From contig JAHHID010000007.1 in NCBI GenBank assembly GCA_019359015.1, positions 1-64,000 of the forward strand: a stretch of 64,000 nucleotides of DNA, given 5' to 3'. Both the position numbers and the translations under genes were made by a program. This stretch comes from Spirirestis rafaelensis WJT71-NPBG6. Lineage in GTDB: Bacteria; Cyanobacteriota; Cyanobacteriia; Cyanobacteriales; Nostocaceae. The notes beneath the pieces are model-generated. The model was not told where the DNA came from. It did no database searches and was given only the letters and a program-made list of their open reading frames with translations. Every line of letters starts with the position of its first letter. Positions within the stretch are counted from its first letter, which is position 1. Of the stretch, positions 46,172-55,201 are shown piece after piece.

Positions 46172-46544
46172 TGCAGCCGTCTTTTAAGAAAATATTCAAG
46201 AATAATACAGCGTTAGCGATATCAATTCTACGGCTTTCATCACGCTTTTAGCGACTAAACATCATTGCTGTCTCAAAAATAAAAAACCCGGTGGTATTCC
46301 GGGTTAAGCCTGTAATTGTGTTTGATGGATGTTATCTAAAAGGTAAACGCGATCGCACCTCACAAAAATCCTTCCTAAAGCCGGAATCTGAATTAAAAAA
46401 GGCTGTGTTGATTAACACGATATGAAATTTCCCTGACAATAAATGGCGATCGCATTTTTTATCCTTGGGGCAATTAGAGCGAAAGTGAAACAAAATGCAC
46501 AACTAGGCTTCAGCCAATATCGTCCTCGATTAATCATTTGGCTG
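46172..46544. other. Spacer containing a minus-strand terminator
   Basis: No gene supported. The hairpin at 46281-46306 is the only clear element; HIP1 sites occur. A 72-codon minus frame (46412-46630) is not convincing. Confidence 0.45.
46276..46306 (-). terminator. Minus-strand rho-independent terminator
   Basis: AACCCGG (46286-46292), 7-nt loop, CCGGGTT (46300-46306). Read on the minus strand it is followed by TTTTTTATTTTT. It probably belonged to the decayed gene at 46545-46905. Confidence 0.7.
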
Positions 46545-46905
46545 TTCTTTACAATTACTCCGACCTTTTCTGAAATTGCCTGTGTGTAAACTAGCCTGCA
46601 ATGCCTCTTGATATTCTTTAATTGCCTCAACTTGAGCCTACGCTGCGTTTATTTGCCCCTGCGAAAACTCTAAAAACGCTTCTGTTGAGTAGCCCTCTTC
46701 TAAAAGTTTCTGTGCCTTCTTTAGGGTTTCCTGCGTCTGCTTCTGGATACTTTTTCCTTCCGCTTCCAGTGTCTGCCAAGTTCTAGAACCGCATCCTCAC
46801 CCTTTTATAAAGTCTTACCCACCTCTTCAACCGATTTCCCATGCTTTTGTGGAGCAAGAGCGTGTTTCTGTGAGGCTTGTGCTGTCTGTTGTGAAGTCTT
46901 ATACA
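46545..46905 (-). pseudogene. Decayed coiled-coil protein gene
   Basis: The minus strand encodes SQQTAQASQKHALAPQKHG and SVEEVGKTL, then a stop and a frameshift. It continues WQTLEAEGKSIQKQTQETLK, KAQKLLEEGYSTEAFLEFSQ and, after a second stop, AQVEAIKEYQEALQASL. The fragments are strongly helical and join into one Gln/Glu/Lys-rich coiled-coil protein with two nonsense changes and one frameshift. Family not identified. Confidence 0.6.
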
Positions 46906-47190
46906 AGATGCAACTACCTAATATTATTTATTGATTCTGTAGCGTCTAATACGCTAATTAATTTACACTTCAATCCTCAGCCTTAAGTCATAGTTTTCTT
47001 TATAAATTATCAGAATAGTTCTTCCTTTAGAACATCTTTTATAACCAATAACTATTATTTACTTTGTCTTTATTCATGAGGTAACTAACTACAACTACAG
47101 GTAGAGGTTAGTGAAAGTATATTTTTGTCATATATGTTAGTAACAGCCAAAGTTAATTTTATTTACGTAAATTGATTTAAGGAAAATTTT
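46906..47190. other. AT-rich upstream region
   Basis: Nothing recognisable apart from AT-rich sequence that probably holds the promoter of the gene at 47191. Confidence 0.35.
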
Positions 47191-48105
47191 ATGCCTAATA
47201 ATCTTATTCAGACTGATAAGAACGAGCCGAAAAATAATCTGCCATTAGAAGTAGAGTTTGCTATTTTAGCTGGCAAAATAAAAAATAGTATCTGGGTTGT
47301 TGGTATTCCGTCTTGGGTTTTTGCAATCAGCGATAGAAGCCTTGCTGCATTGGCTGATGGTTATTTCTCTCCTATAGAAGTCCTCCAGTTAGTGGCAGCC
47401 TCTTTCTTGTTTTTTAGTTGGCTGTATTTGCGACCGGAGACAGACTTAAATGGTGATGGCACTGAAGGATATCTATGTCCAAATCAAGCTAGGAACTTTG
47501 ACTTGAAGAAGCGACATATGATAAGCCAGGAATACCTTTTACCTTTTCCTTATCTTTGCCAAATTTATCATCTATTGAGCTTAAAGCATTTAGAAACAGT
47601 TCATAAGTTTAGCTTAAATAACTTGAAAGTTATTAATGTCAGTCATGTAGAAACTACAGATATTGGGGGAATAATCAAATTTGAAACAATTTTAGATTCT
47701 CCAGTCAATGCTCTGAAGATTTGGAGACAACCGATTGTTGAGGTAGATTTAATACTACACAATCCTTATACTGTAGAACTAAGTATTCCGGTTTACAATA
47801 ACAAGAGAATAATTATTATCTTTAACGTCGTTCCTGTAACAGATACAGAGCATCTATTCTTTATAGATATTTACAGCGATTTAGAATGGTATAAACCAAT
47901 CTTGCAAGTAATATTGCATTTTGCCGCGTGCTTGACGTTATTTGAAGATTTGCCTTATTTACGCGCTTTAGCTGATAAAAATGTAGAGCGTTTATTCAAT
48001 CCAAATAAATCTGCAAGTCACGAAACTATGTGGCTGTTTAAAAGATTCGTTGAGTTATATGGTTCGAGGGGAGAAACCACAAAATTGATTAAGGCAGCGG
48101 AGTAG
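47191..48105 (+). CDS. Hypothetical membrane-associated protein
   Basis: 304 residues, not recognised. AAGGAAAA lies just before the ATG. A probable transmembrane segment lies near 70-88 (LQLVAASFLFFSWLYL), with a weaker hydrophobic region near 33-47 (SIWVVGIPSWVFAI). The rest is mixed, with a beta-rich middle and a helical end (FEDLPYLRALADKNVERLFN, HETMWLFKRFVELYG). That end is reminiscent of tails of Rieske-type oxygenases, but no Rieske cysteines are present, so I do not assign it. Confidence 0.6.
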   Translation: MPNNLIQTDKNEPKNNLPLEVEFAILAGKIKNSIWVVGIPSWVFAISDRSLAALADGYFSPIEVLQLVAASFLFFSWLYLRPETDLNGDGTEGYLCPNQARNFDLKKRHMISQEYLLPFPYLCQIYHLLSLKHLETVHKFSLNNLKVINVSHVETTDIGGIIKFETILDSPVNALKIWRQPIVEVDLILHNPYTVELSIPVYNNKRIIIIFNVVPVTDTEHLFFIDIYSDLEWYKPILQVILHFAACLTLFEDLPYLRALADKNVERLFNPNKSASHETMWLFKRFVELYGSRGETTKLIKAAE

Positions 48106-48259
48106 GAAATGGGCAATGGGGCATGGCGCATGGGGCATAGGGCATGGAAAGAATTGTATTTATTCACCCAAGGAGCGCATCACCGAACTTGTTTAATTCC
48201 CATTGCCCAATTCCCATTGCCCATTGCCCATTGCCCATTGCCCAATTCCCTACTTTTAA
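48106..48259. repeat. GGGCATG / CCCATTG heptamer repeats
   Basis: Tandem 7-bp words GGGCATG (48110-48145) face CCCATTG repeats (48200-48248) across the convergent spacer. They could pair into a long imperfect stem. Similar words occur at 59970-60035, 61620-61655 and 63650-63680. Confidence 0.7.
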
Positions 48260-49924
48260 TTACGCTCGCGCTAGTAAGGGAGCAGCAGCTAGTAAAGTTT
48301 TGGTGTAAGGGTGTTGAGGATTGGCAAAAATCTGTTTTGTTGCACCTAGTTCGACGATTTTACCACCATTCATTACGGCGATGCGATCGCATAAAAATCT
48401 CGCTAACCACAAATCATGAGTGATAAACAAATAAGTTAAATCAAACTCATCCTTTAGTTGCAGCATCAGATCCAGCACTTGCGATTGCACGCTAGCGTCT
48501 AGCATACTCACTGGTTCGTCGCAAATCAGCAGTTTGGGACGAGTAATTAAAGCACGTGCGATCGCTACTCTTTGTTGTTGTCCCCCAGATAAATCGGATG
48601 GATAACGCTGATAATAAACTTCTGCTGGGTTCAAACCGACTTTCTCCAACATCCACAGCACTTGTTCTTTTGCTTTGCCTGCATCGGCGATATGATGAAT
48701 TAGCAAAGGGTCAGCTATACTTTGTCCTACAGTCATCGCTGGATTCAGACAAGCATGAGGGTCTTGAAACACCATCTGCATTTCTTTTCTGGAAGAGCGA
48801 ATTTCTTGACTCGATAGGTTAGTTAAATCTTTTCCGAAAAACTCGATTTTACCACCAGTGGGACGAATTAATTGCAAGATTGTCCGCGACAGTGTACTCT
48901 TACCGCAACCTGATTCGCCAACTAATCCAAGAATTTCCCCTTGATACAGTTCTAAATTAATACCATCAACTGCTTTAATTGTCTGACTCTGCGCTTTAAA
49001 TAGTCGTTCAATAAAGCTAGGTTCTATATTATAGTGTTGCTGTAATTCTGTTACCCGCAAAATTGGGGTTGCGGATTTCGTATTAGGAATTGGTGTAAGC
49101 TGTGAATTTAATTCAGTCTCTATCTCATCCACTGATTGAATGTGTAAAGCTGCTTGCAAAAGCGATCGCGTGTATTCGTGTTGAGGTTGTCTAAATACAG
49201 ATTCGGTAGCACCCTTCTCTACCATTTTACCGTCATACATCACGCCAATGCGATCGCAATATTCCGCCACCATTGCCAAATCGTGAGAAATTAGCAACAA
49301 TCCCATATTCTCTTCACCGCATAACCGTGTTAACTCTTGTAAAATTTGTGCGGAAACGGTGACATCTAAGCTCGTTGTCGGTTCATCCGCAACAATTAAC
49401 TTGGGGTTGAGAAGTAAAGCTAAGGCGATCGCTACTCTTTGGCGCATTCCCCCGCTAAACTCATGAGGATACTGATTCCAGCGAGTGGCAGGAATTTTCA
49501 CCTTCTCCAAAGTGGCGATCGCTATTTCTTTAGCTTGTTTAGTTGATAAACTGGGCGAGTGCGCTTTCAAAGTTTCTAAACAATGCTTACCGATTGTCAT
49601 CAACGGATCGAGCCGTGTCATCGGATCTTGAAAAATTAGCGCTACCGCTTCTCCGCGAAATTGTCGCAACTGGTTGGGATTTAAATCAAACACCGATCGT
49701 CCCTGAAACATCACCCGTCCTTCGATAAGCGTGGATGAGGGTAGTAAGCGCATCGCTGCTCGTCCCAAAGTTGATTTTCCACAACCCGATTCTCCCACCA
49801 ATCCCATTCTTTCACCCGGTTGTAGAGTGAAAGAAACATCATCAACCGCCCATTTAAGTTCTTCGTTGCCACGGTGAGGATAGGCAACGCGGAGATTTTC
49901 GATTTTGAATAAATCTTCATTCAT
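48260..49924 (-). CDS. Fused oligopeptide/dipeptide ABC transporter ATPase (two NBDs)
   Basis: 554 residues holding two complete nucleotide-binding domains of the DppD/OppD and DppF/OppF type in one chain, as in YejF or GsiA. NBD1: GESGCGKST near 44-52, SGGMRQRVAIALALL, LIVADEPTTSLD. NBD2: GESGCGKSTLSR near 335, SGGQQQRVAIARAL, LLICDEPVSMLD. Each has the C-terminal extension with HPYTKTLL/HEYTRSLL typical of peptide importers. No permease or binding-protein gene is next to it, so its membrane partners are elsewhere. It ends in a heptamer-repeat spacer. Confidence 0.92.
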   Translation of the reverse strand: MNEDLFKIENLRVAYPHRGNEELKWAVDDVSFTLQPGERMGLVGESGCGKSTLGRAAMRLLPSSTLIEGRVMFQGRSVFDLNPNQLRQFRGEAVALIFQDPMTRLDPLMTIGKHCLETLKAHSPSLSTKQAKEIAIATLEKVKIPATRWNQYPHEFSGGMRQRVAIALALLLNPKLIVADEPTTSLDVTVSAQILQELTRLCGEENMGLLLISHDLAMVAEYCDRIGVMYDGKMVEKGATESVFRQPQHEYTRSLLQAALHIQSVDEIETELNSQLTPIPNTKSATPILRVTELQQHYNIEPSFIERLFKAQSQTIKAVDGINLELYQGEILGLVGESGCGKSTLSRTILQLIRPTGGKIEFFGKDLTNLSSQEIRSSRKEMQMVFQDPHACLNPAMTVGQSIADPLLIHHIADAGKAKEQVLWMLEKVGLNPAEVYYQRYPSDLSGGQQQRVAIARALITRPKLLICDEPVSMLDASVQSQVLDLMLQLKDEFDLTYLFITHDLWLARFLCDRIAVMNGGKIVELGATKQIFANPQHPYTKTLLAAAPLLARA

Positions 49925-50478
49925 ATTTTATGATGTAGGCGATCGCTACAATCGCTTCTATAAATTTGAAATTTAAGATAGTCTATCAGATTAGTAAAAC
50001 TAGCTGTTCTTATATCTTGACCTGGAAATATCAATGTCAAATAAATTACTACGAAAATAGAAAAATCAATCGTTCCAAATGAAGTAGAATACCCTAAGTG
50101 TTTGTAGCTTTTAGTTTGTCAGTCGTGCCTCTGCCCAAAACCCAGGAACAATTACAATTACCAACAGCAATTTGACCATTCGCGATCGCCTCTCTATCCC
50201 TAGTCAATCCTCTAGTTTGTGTTCTAGCCTTGGGGAAGCCACTTCCTCTCTATGCGTACAAGCGCAGTATATTTTCTCATAACTTTGGGTAAGTCCTGAA
50301 CTTCCCAACCGCCAAGCAAAAATATACCGCTATGAAAGCTAAGTGCTGACAAATGTTAAAATTTCCACACTTTAGCAGATGAAATATATTAGTTTTTTGG
50401 GTAATGTTTCTTTACAATATAAACATAGAAGGTAAAAACGAGAGAAAAAAACTTCTTGTAATTTTTATCTTTTTATGC
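49925..50478. other. Intergenic region
   Basis: About 550 bases with a HIP1 site and no supported gene. A plus-strand 69-codon frame near 50404 mostly runs antisense to the PatD-like gene and is not credible. Confidence 0.4.
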
Positions 50479-50838
50479 TTACTCCGCTTGTTGCAGTATT
50501 GCTTGGCAGTATTGCGCCAGAGTTGTCAAGCGATCGCTAATTGTCTGGAGTCTGGCTTGAGCAGTAGCTGGTTGCCTCGCTCCTTGGAAAAACATTACAT
50601 CCAATTCCAATAAGCGCAGTTGCTTGCTCATCTCGGTTTGATAAGATTGTTCCCTTGAATTATGAGGTATCTGAGTATCTTCATCAGCCAAAGGGATAAT
50701 CTGCTGCTGAAACATTTGCTGCAAAGATGCCACACGCAGCCGCAGTCCGGGCGCATTTAGTTCAGTAGTCGTGGTATAGTCACGTAATTGCAGGATCAAT
50801 GTTGCAAATGCGTGATACTTCTGGCTATTTAGAGACAT
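50479..50838 (-). CDS. patD: PatD-like heterocyst frequency control protein
   Basis: 119 residues matching my memory of the PatD family: an all-helical protein with LRLRVASLQQMFQQQIIPL, then the conserved SYQTEMSKQLRLLELDVMFF and ARQPATAQARL. PatD is reported to influence heterocyst frequency in Anabaena, probably by acting on cell division, with homologues also in non-heterocystous cyanobacteria. No membrane segment. It is transcribed divergently from rel, about 290 bp away. Confidence 0.65.
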   Translation of the reverse strand: MSLNSQKYHAFATLILQLRDYTTTTELNAPGLRLRVASLQQMFQQQIIPLADEDTQIPHNSREQSYQTEMSKQLRLLELDVMFFQGARQPATAQARLQTISDRLTTLAQYCQAILQQAE

Positions 50839-51126
50839 TAAGTGCTTCTTGAGATACTATTAATGTCAAGATTTTTCTCTTGTAAAACAGACTTTTTAAA
50901 CTTTTATTATAATTACTCGCCTCAAATGATGCTAGGGGGCTGCACGCTGCCATAATTCCATTTTCCCAGCTATGATTGTTGACACTCAAACCGGATAAGA
51001 TCGCAATTCTTCTTGCGAACAAATCTTTCTAACACTGCTTTTACCGCCTAATTATGGCAACTTATGGCGGCAATGGCATTGTTTTTGTACATCCACTTAA
51101 CCACAGATCACCTTAATCTCGATTTT

Positions 51127-53388
51127 ATGAGCGGTATACTTATAAATTCCACAATTGAAATCACCCTTCCGGATTGGCTAAAAAAATGTTTACAAGAGTC
51201 ATCCGCACTTTCCGCCCAAGAAGATGACCGAAAGCCTTATGATACAGCTTTGATTTGTCGAGCATTTAAATTTGCTTACGAGTTGCATCAAGGTCAATAC
51301 CGCAAATCGGGAGAACCGTACATTTGTCATCCCGTAGCTGTGGCAGGATTGTTACGCGACTTGGGGGGGAGTTCTGCCATGATAGCAGCTGGATTTCTCC
51401 ATGATGTAGTCGAAGACACAGATATTACAATTGAGCAAATAGAAGAGCATTTTGGAGCCGAAGTACGACTATTGGTAGAAGGTGTTACCAAGCTTTCTAA
51501 ATTTAACTTTAAAAGCAAAACCGAAAGCCAAGCCGAAAACTTCCGACGAATGTTTTTGGCGATGGCACAAGATATTCGAGTAATTGTGGTGAAGTTGGCG
51601 GATCGGCTGCATAATATGCGAACTTTGCAGTTTATGTCAGAAGAAAGTCGTCGCAGCAATGCTCAAGAAACGCGAGATATTTTTGCTCCTTTAGCCAATC
51701 GGCTGGGGATCTGGCAGATTAAGTGGGAATTGGAGGATTTGGCATTTAAGTATCTCGAACCAGAATCTTTTCGCCAAATTCAAACATATGTAGCCGAAAA
51801 ACGAGCAGCGCGAGAAGAAAGACTGGAGAAAATTACCAAAACTTTGCGCGATCGCTTGCAGCAAGCCGGTATTGAAGTCATCGATGTCAGCGGGCGCCCG
51901 AAGCATCTTTATAGTATTTACCAAAAAATGAGTCGGCAGCAAAAAGAATTTCACGAAATTTACGATTTGGCTGCATTGCGAATAATTGTTAAAACCAATG
52001 AAGAATGTTATCGCGCTTTGGCTGTGGTTCACGATGCCTTTCGCCCAATTCCTGGTAGATTTAAAGACTACATCGGGCTGCCCAAAGCAAATCGTTACCA
52101 ATCGTTGCATACTGGTGTGATGGGTTTTACAGGTCGTCCCTTGGAAGTGCAAATCCGAACGCAGGAAATGCATCGTATCGCCGAGTATGGAATTGCTGCT
52201 CATTGGAAATACAAAGAAACAGGTGGTTCTAACATCCACACAACAGCACAAGATGAGAAGTTCACTTGGTTGCGGCAGTTGTTGGAATGGCAAAGTGACC
52301 TGAAAGATGCTCAAGAATATCTAGAAAGCATCAAGGACAATTTATTTGAAGATGATGTTTATGTCTTCACCCCTAAGGGGGATTTAGTTTCCTTAAGTCC
52401 AGGCTCGACAACAGTAGATTTTGCTTATCGAATTCACACCGAAGTAGGAAATCATTGTGCGGGTGCGCGGGTAAATGGCAGAATGATTCCACTGTCAACG
52501 CGCTTGCAAAATGGCGATATTGTCGAGATTTTGACACAAAAGAACAGCCATCCGAGTTTAGATTGGTTGAATTTTGTTCGGACTTCTGCTGCGAAAAACC
52601 GGATAAAACAATGGTACAAGCGATCGCGCCGCGAAGAAAATCTTGCCCGTGGACGAGAGTTGTTAGAAAAAGAACTCGGTAGAACAGGTTTTGAAAGTTT
52701 GCTCAAATCAGATGCAATGGAAGCTGTAGCCGAAAAGTGTAACTATCACAGCGTTGACGATTTATTAGCGGCTTTAGGTTACGGTGAAATCACCTTGAAC
52801 TTAGTATTAAATCGTTGGCGAGAAATAGTCAAGGCGCAACAACCTGCAACAAACGTCTTAGAACTTCCGTCCCTACCAACTTCATTAAAAGCTTTACGAG
52901 ACGTATCTGTAACTAGCGGACGCGCCAGCGATTCGCCAATTGTCGGCGTAGAAGGATTAGTGTATCATTTATCTGGGTGTTGTACGCCAATTCCCGGAGA
53001 GTCGATTATTGGTGTAGTGACACGAGGCAGAGGAATTTCCATCCATCGGCAAGGATGTCATAATTTGGAGCCTGTAGAGTGCGATCGCCTAGTACCAGTT
53101 AAATGGAATCCAGCCAAGGAAAATCGTAATCGTCCTCAAACTTACCCAGTAAGTATTCAAATTGAAGCGCTTGATCGAGTGGGAGTATTAAAAGACATTT
53201 TATCACGCTTGAGTGACCAAGGAATCAACGTCCGTCACGCTCAAGTAAAAACCGCTTTTGGACAACCCGCATTAATGGATTTAGGAATAGATATAAGCGA
53301 TCGCTTTCAGCTTGAGCAAGTATTTATCCAAATCAAGAAAATGAGCGATATTCTCAACATCCGTCGCGTCGGTGAAATTGACCAATAG
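51127..53388 (+). CDS. rel: Bifunctional (p)ppGpp synthetase/hydrolase Rel/SpoT
   Basis: About 753 residues with the full long-RSH layout. Hydrolase HD domain (HDVVED at 92-97, LADRLHNMRTL); synthetase domain (YDLAALRIIV and RFKDYIGLPKANRYQSLHT from about 311); TGS domain (DVYVFTPKGDLVSLSPGSTT); conserved cysteine region (LSGCCTPIPGE); C-terminal ACT domain (LDRVGVLKDILSRLSDQGIN). Both catalytic motifs appear intact, so it should make and degrade the stringent alarmone. Start set at ATG 51127 (MSGILINSTIEI); the open frame extends to 51064 without family support. Confidence 0.93.
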   Translation: MSGILINSTIEITLPDWLKKCLQESSALSAQEDDRKPYDTALICRAFKFAYELHQGQYRKSGEPYICHPVAVAGLLRDLGGSSAMIAAGFLHDVVEDTDITIEQIEEHFGAEVRLLVEGVTKLSKFNFKSKTESQAENFRRMFLAMAQDIRVIVVKLADRLHNMRTLQFMSEESRRSNAQETRDIFAPLANRLGIWQIKWELEDLAFKYLEPESFRQIQTYVAEKRAAREERLEKITKTLRDRLQQAGIEVIDVSGRPKHLYSIYQKMSRQQKEFHEIYDLAALRIIVKTNEECYRALAVVHDAFRPIPGRFKDYIGLPKANRYQSLHTGVMGFTGRPLEVQIRTQEMHRIAEYGIAAHWKYKETGGSNIHTTAQDEKFTWLRQLLEWQSDLKDAQEYLESIKDNLFEDDVYVFTPKGDLVSLSPGSTTVDFAYRIHTEVGNHCAGARVNGRMIPLSTRLQNGDIVEILTQKNSHPSLDWLNFVRTSAAKNRIKQWYKRSRREENLARGRELLEKELGRTGFESLLKSDAMEAVAEKCNYHSVDDLLAALGYGEITLNLVLNRWREIVKAQQPATNVLELPSLPTSLKALRDVSVTSGRASDSPIVGVEGLVYHLSGCCTPIPGESIIGVVTRGRGISIHRQGCHNLEPVECDRLVPVKWNPAKENRNRPQTYPVSIQIEALDRVGVLKDILSRLSDQGINVRHAQVKTAFGQPALMDLGIDISDRFQLEQVFIQIKKMSDILNIRRVGEIDQ

Positions 53389-53549
53389 TCAGATAATTCG
53401 TAGGGTGCGTTAACGAAGTAACGCACCATCCTAGTGACGCAATGAATCGCGTCCTCGTTTTTGCATAATTATCATCCCCCCAACTCTATCCTCTTCAATA
53501 TAATCACTGAATAAATTTTTAAAACGAATTGATTTACCTCTGGGTGAAT

Positions 53550-53582
53550 GTAAAGACGCGAATCGAAATTTCGCGTTTCTAC
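53550..53582. repeat. Palindromic repeat at a gene-remnant boundary
   Basis: GTAAAGACGCGAA...TTTCGCGTTTCTAC, member of the dispersed palindrome family. Homology to the restriction-enzyme remnant begins directly after it. Confidence 0.75.
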
Positions 53583-53589
53583 ACCCAAA

Positions 53590-53859
53590 GCGAAACTAAA
53601 AGCCGATAAAATTAACGGAAGCATCATTTTAGATGATGTCACAACCCTAAAAGATGTCCCCAAACTCGCTTGGGTATATCACCTCGGCAATCGTTGCGCT
53701 CTGATGTGGATTTTGGATCAATATAAAGAAAAGAAGCCAAAAGATCCAACTATTGTCCACAAATTCAATACCTATCGCTTTGCAGATTACAAAGAACAGG
53801 TGATAGATTTACTACAACGAGTCTGTATAGTATTTTTATGCAATTTGAACCACCATTGA
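53590..53859 (+). pseudogene. C-terminal remnant of a type ISP restriction-modification enzyme
   Basis: The frame reads AKLKADKINGSIILDDVTTL, KDVPKLAWVYHLGNRCALMW, ILDQYKEKKPKDPT, then FNTYRFADYKEQVIDLLQRV and ends shortly after. These words are typical of the last part of large type ISP/IIG methylase-helicase restriction enzymes. Everything upstream (over 1000 residues) is gone. The remnant overlaps the start of the next gene. Confidence 0.7.
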
Positions 53860-54404
53860 TCACAAGCGATCGCCTATTATTACGGCTAGCAACCAAAGAA
53901 GATATACCCCAAATTCTCAACTACTTTACAGACAACAAAACTTATTTAACACCATTCTATCCTCAGTGGAGCGAAAACTTTTTCACAGAAGAATACTGGC
54001 AGATACAAGTAGAGATAGATTTGCAAGAATATATCAACTATCTAGCATTAAAATTATTTATTTTTGTTCAATCAGAACCAACAACAATTATAGGCAATAT
54101 CAACTTTGGTAACATTATCCGGGGAGCCGCTCAATTTTGCTCTGTAGGATATAGCCTTGCCGAAACTGAACAAAGTAAAGGTTATATGACAGAAGCACTA
54201 AATGCAGCAATTCAATATGTATTTCAAGAGTTAAATTTACACCGAATAATGGCAAACTATATGCCTCACAATCAGCGTAGCGGTAATTTACTAAAAAGGC
54301 TAGGATTTCTTGTTGAAGGGTATGCTAGAGATTATTTATTAATTAATGGGCAATGGCAAGACCACATTCTCACGAGTCTTACAAATCCTAATTGGCAAGG
54401 GTAG
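53838..54404 (+). CDS. RimJ/RimL-type GNAT N-acetyltransferase
   Basis: 188 residues. The pattern is that of RimJ-like ribosomal-protein alanine N-acetyltransferases: ITSDRLLLRLATKEDIPQIL, GYSLAETEQSKGYMTEAL with the acetyl-CoA loop (Q-S-K-G-Y-M), HRIMANYMPHNQRSGNLLKR, and LGFLVEGYARDYLLINGQWQ. The actual substrate may be a ribosomal protein or another N-terminus. The start codon lies inside the preceding restriction-enzyme remnant. No other operon partner. Confidence 0.88.
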   Translation: MQFEPPLITSDRLLLRLATKEDIPQILNYFTDNKTYLTPFYPQWSENFFTEEYWQIQVEIDLQEYINYLALKLFIFVQSEPTTIIGNINFGNIIRGAAQFCSVGYSLAETEQSKGYMTEALNAAIQYVFQELNLHRIMANYMPHNQRSGNLLKRLGFLVEGYARDYLLINGQWQDHILTSLTNPNWQG

Positions 54405-54544
54405 AAAACAAAAAACTAAAATCAATAACTGATCTCAAATGTAATACCAATTTAAAACAAAGTATGCTTATGACAATAGAAAATTCAAAATCTAAAATAA
54501 TATATGGTATTAAGATGCACCCATTCGTCTAAATTTGGCTTAAA

Positions 54545-55201
54545 CTAAAGAACTTGCAGTAGACTTTGGTCAAGCCAGTCTTCATACCAATCATAAAAAC
54601 TCAAAGGCTCCTGTTCCTCTTCACATGATTGAAAGTCATCTGGATCGTCCGCATGGAAATAATAACAAAAATTCTGAGTAGCAGGATAGATTCCACCATC
54701 ATTAGTCCGGTCATCTATCCAAATTTTCCCTTTTTGTTCTCCAGTAATAACTAACATAGCGTAAATACCACAACCATAATGTGCAATGGTGATAGTACCT
54801 TGAACAAATTTGCTATCAAAATAAGGATTATTTTCCGAATCAGCTTTGTCTTTCATCATCAAAGTCAAATCATTCCACGCTTCTTTCAAAGGAAATGGTT
54901 TGCACAGTAAACCTTCGTTTTTTTTGCTGGGTATTGCTGTTATTTCACTTTCATTTTCCAATCCGGGAAGTCTGTATAAACCATATCCAGGTCCAGTACC
55001 ACCATTACCAACTTCTAGCAAAAAGTTTCGATATTCACAGGGAAGCCGAATATTGTATTTAACTTCAAAAGCTTGAATTTGTCCTTCCTGCAAGCAAGGG
55101 TTGAATTGATACTGGTGTGATTCTGAGCCAAAAACCTGAAATGTTGTATCTAAAATTGCTAATTGAGTCAACTTGTTTGTTATTTGCCAAAGTTTATCCA
55201 T
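54545..55201 (-). CDS. SMI1/KNR4 (SUKH) family protein
   Basis: About 218 residues with the SUKH-1 core: IQAFEVKYNIRLPCEYRNFL, EVGNGGTGPGYGLYRLPGL, and ITIAHYGCGIYAMLVITGEQ, then GKIWIDDRTNDGGIYP. SUKH proteins are often immunity proteins of contact-dependent or polymorphic toxins, and otherwise of unknown function; no toxin gene adjoins. Start at ATG 55201, with GGAG 6 nt upstream. The acidic C-terminal tail (SCEEEQEPLSFYDWYEDWLD) is long for the family. Confidence 0.85.
   Translation of the reverse strand: MDKLWQITNKLTQLAILDTTFQVFGSESHQYQFNPCLQEGQIQAFEVKYNIRLPCEYRNFLLEVGNGGTGPGYGLYRLPGLENESEITAIPSKKNEGLLCKPFPLKEAWNDLTLMMKDKADSENNPYFDSKFVQGTITIAHYGCGIYAMLVITGEQKGKIWIDDRTNDGGIYPATQNFCYYFHADDPDDFQSCEEEQEPLSFYDWYEDWLDQSLLQVL

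Noticed and set aside
46412-46630. 72-codon minus frame
   Set aside because: Overlaps the end of the decayed coiled-coil gene in another frame and has no domain.
47191-48105. Rieske-type ring-hydroxylating oxygenase
   Set aside because: Only the last 60 residues are reminiscent; there is no CxH...CxxH cluster motif, so the gene is left as hypothetical.
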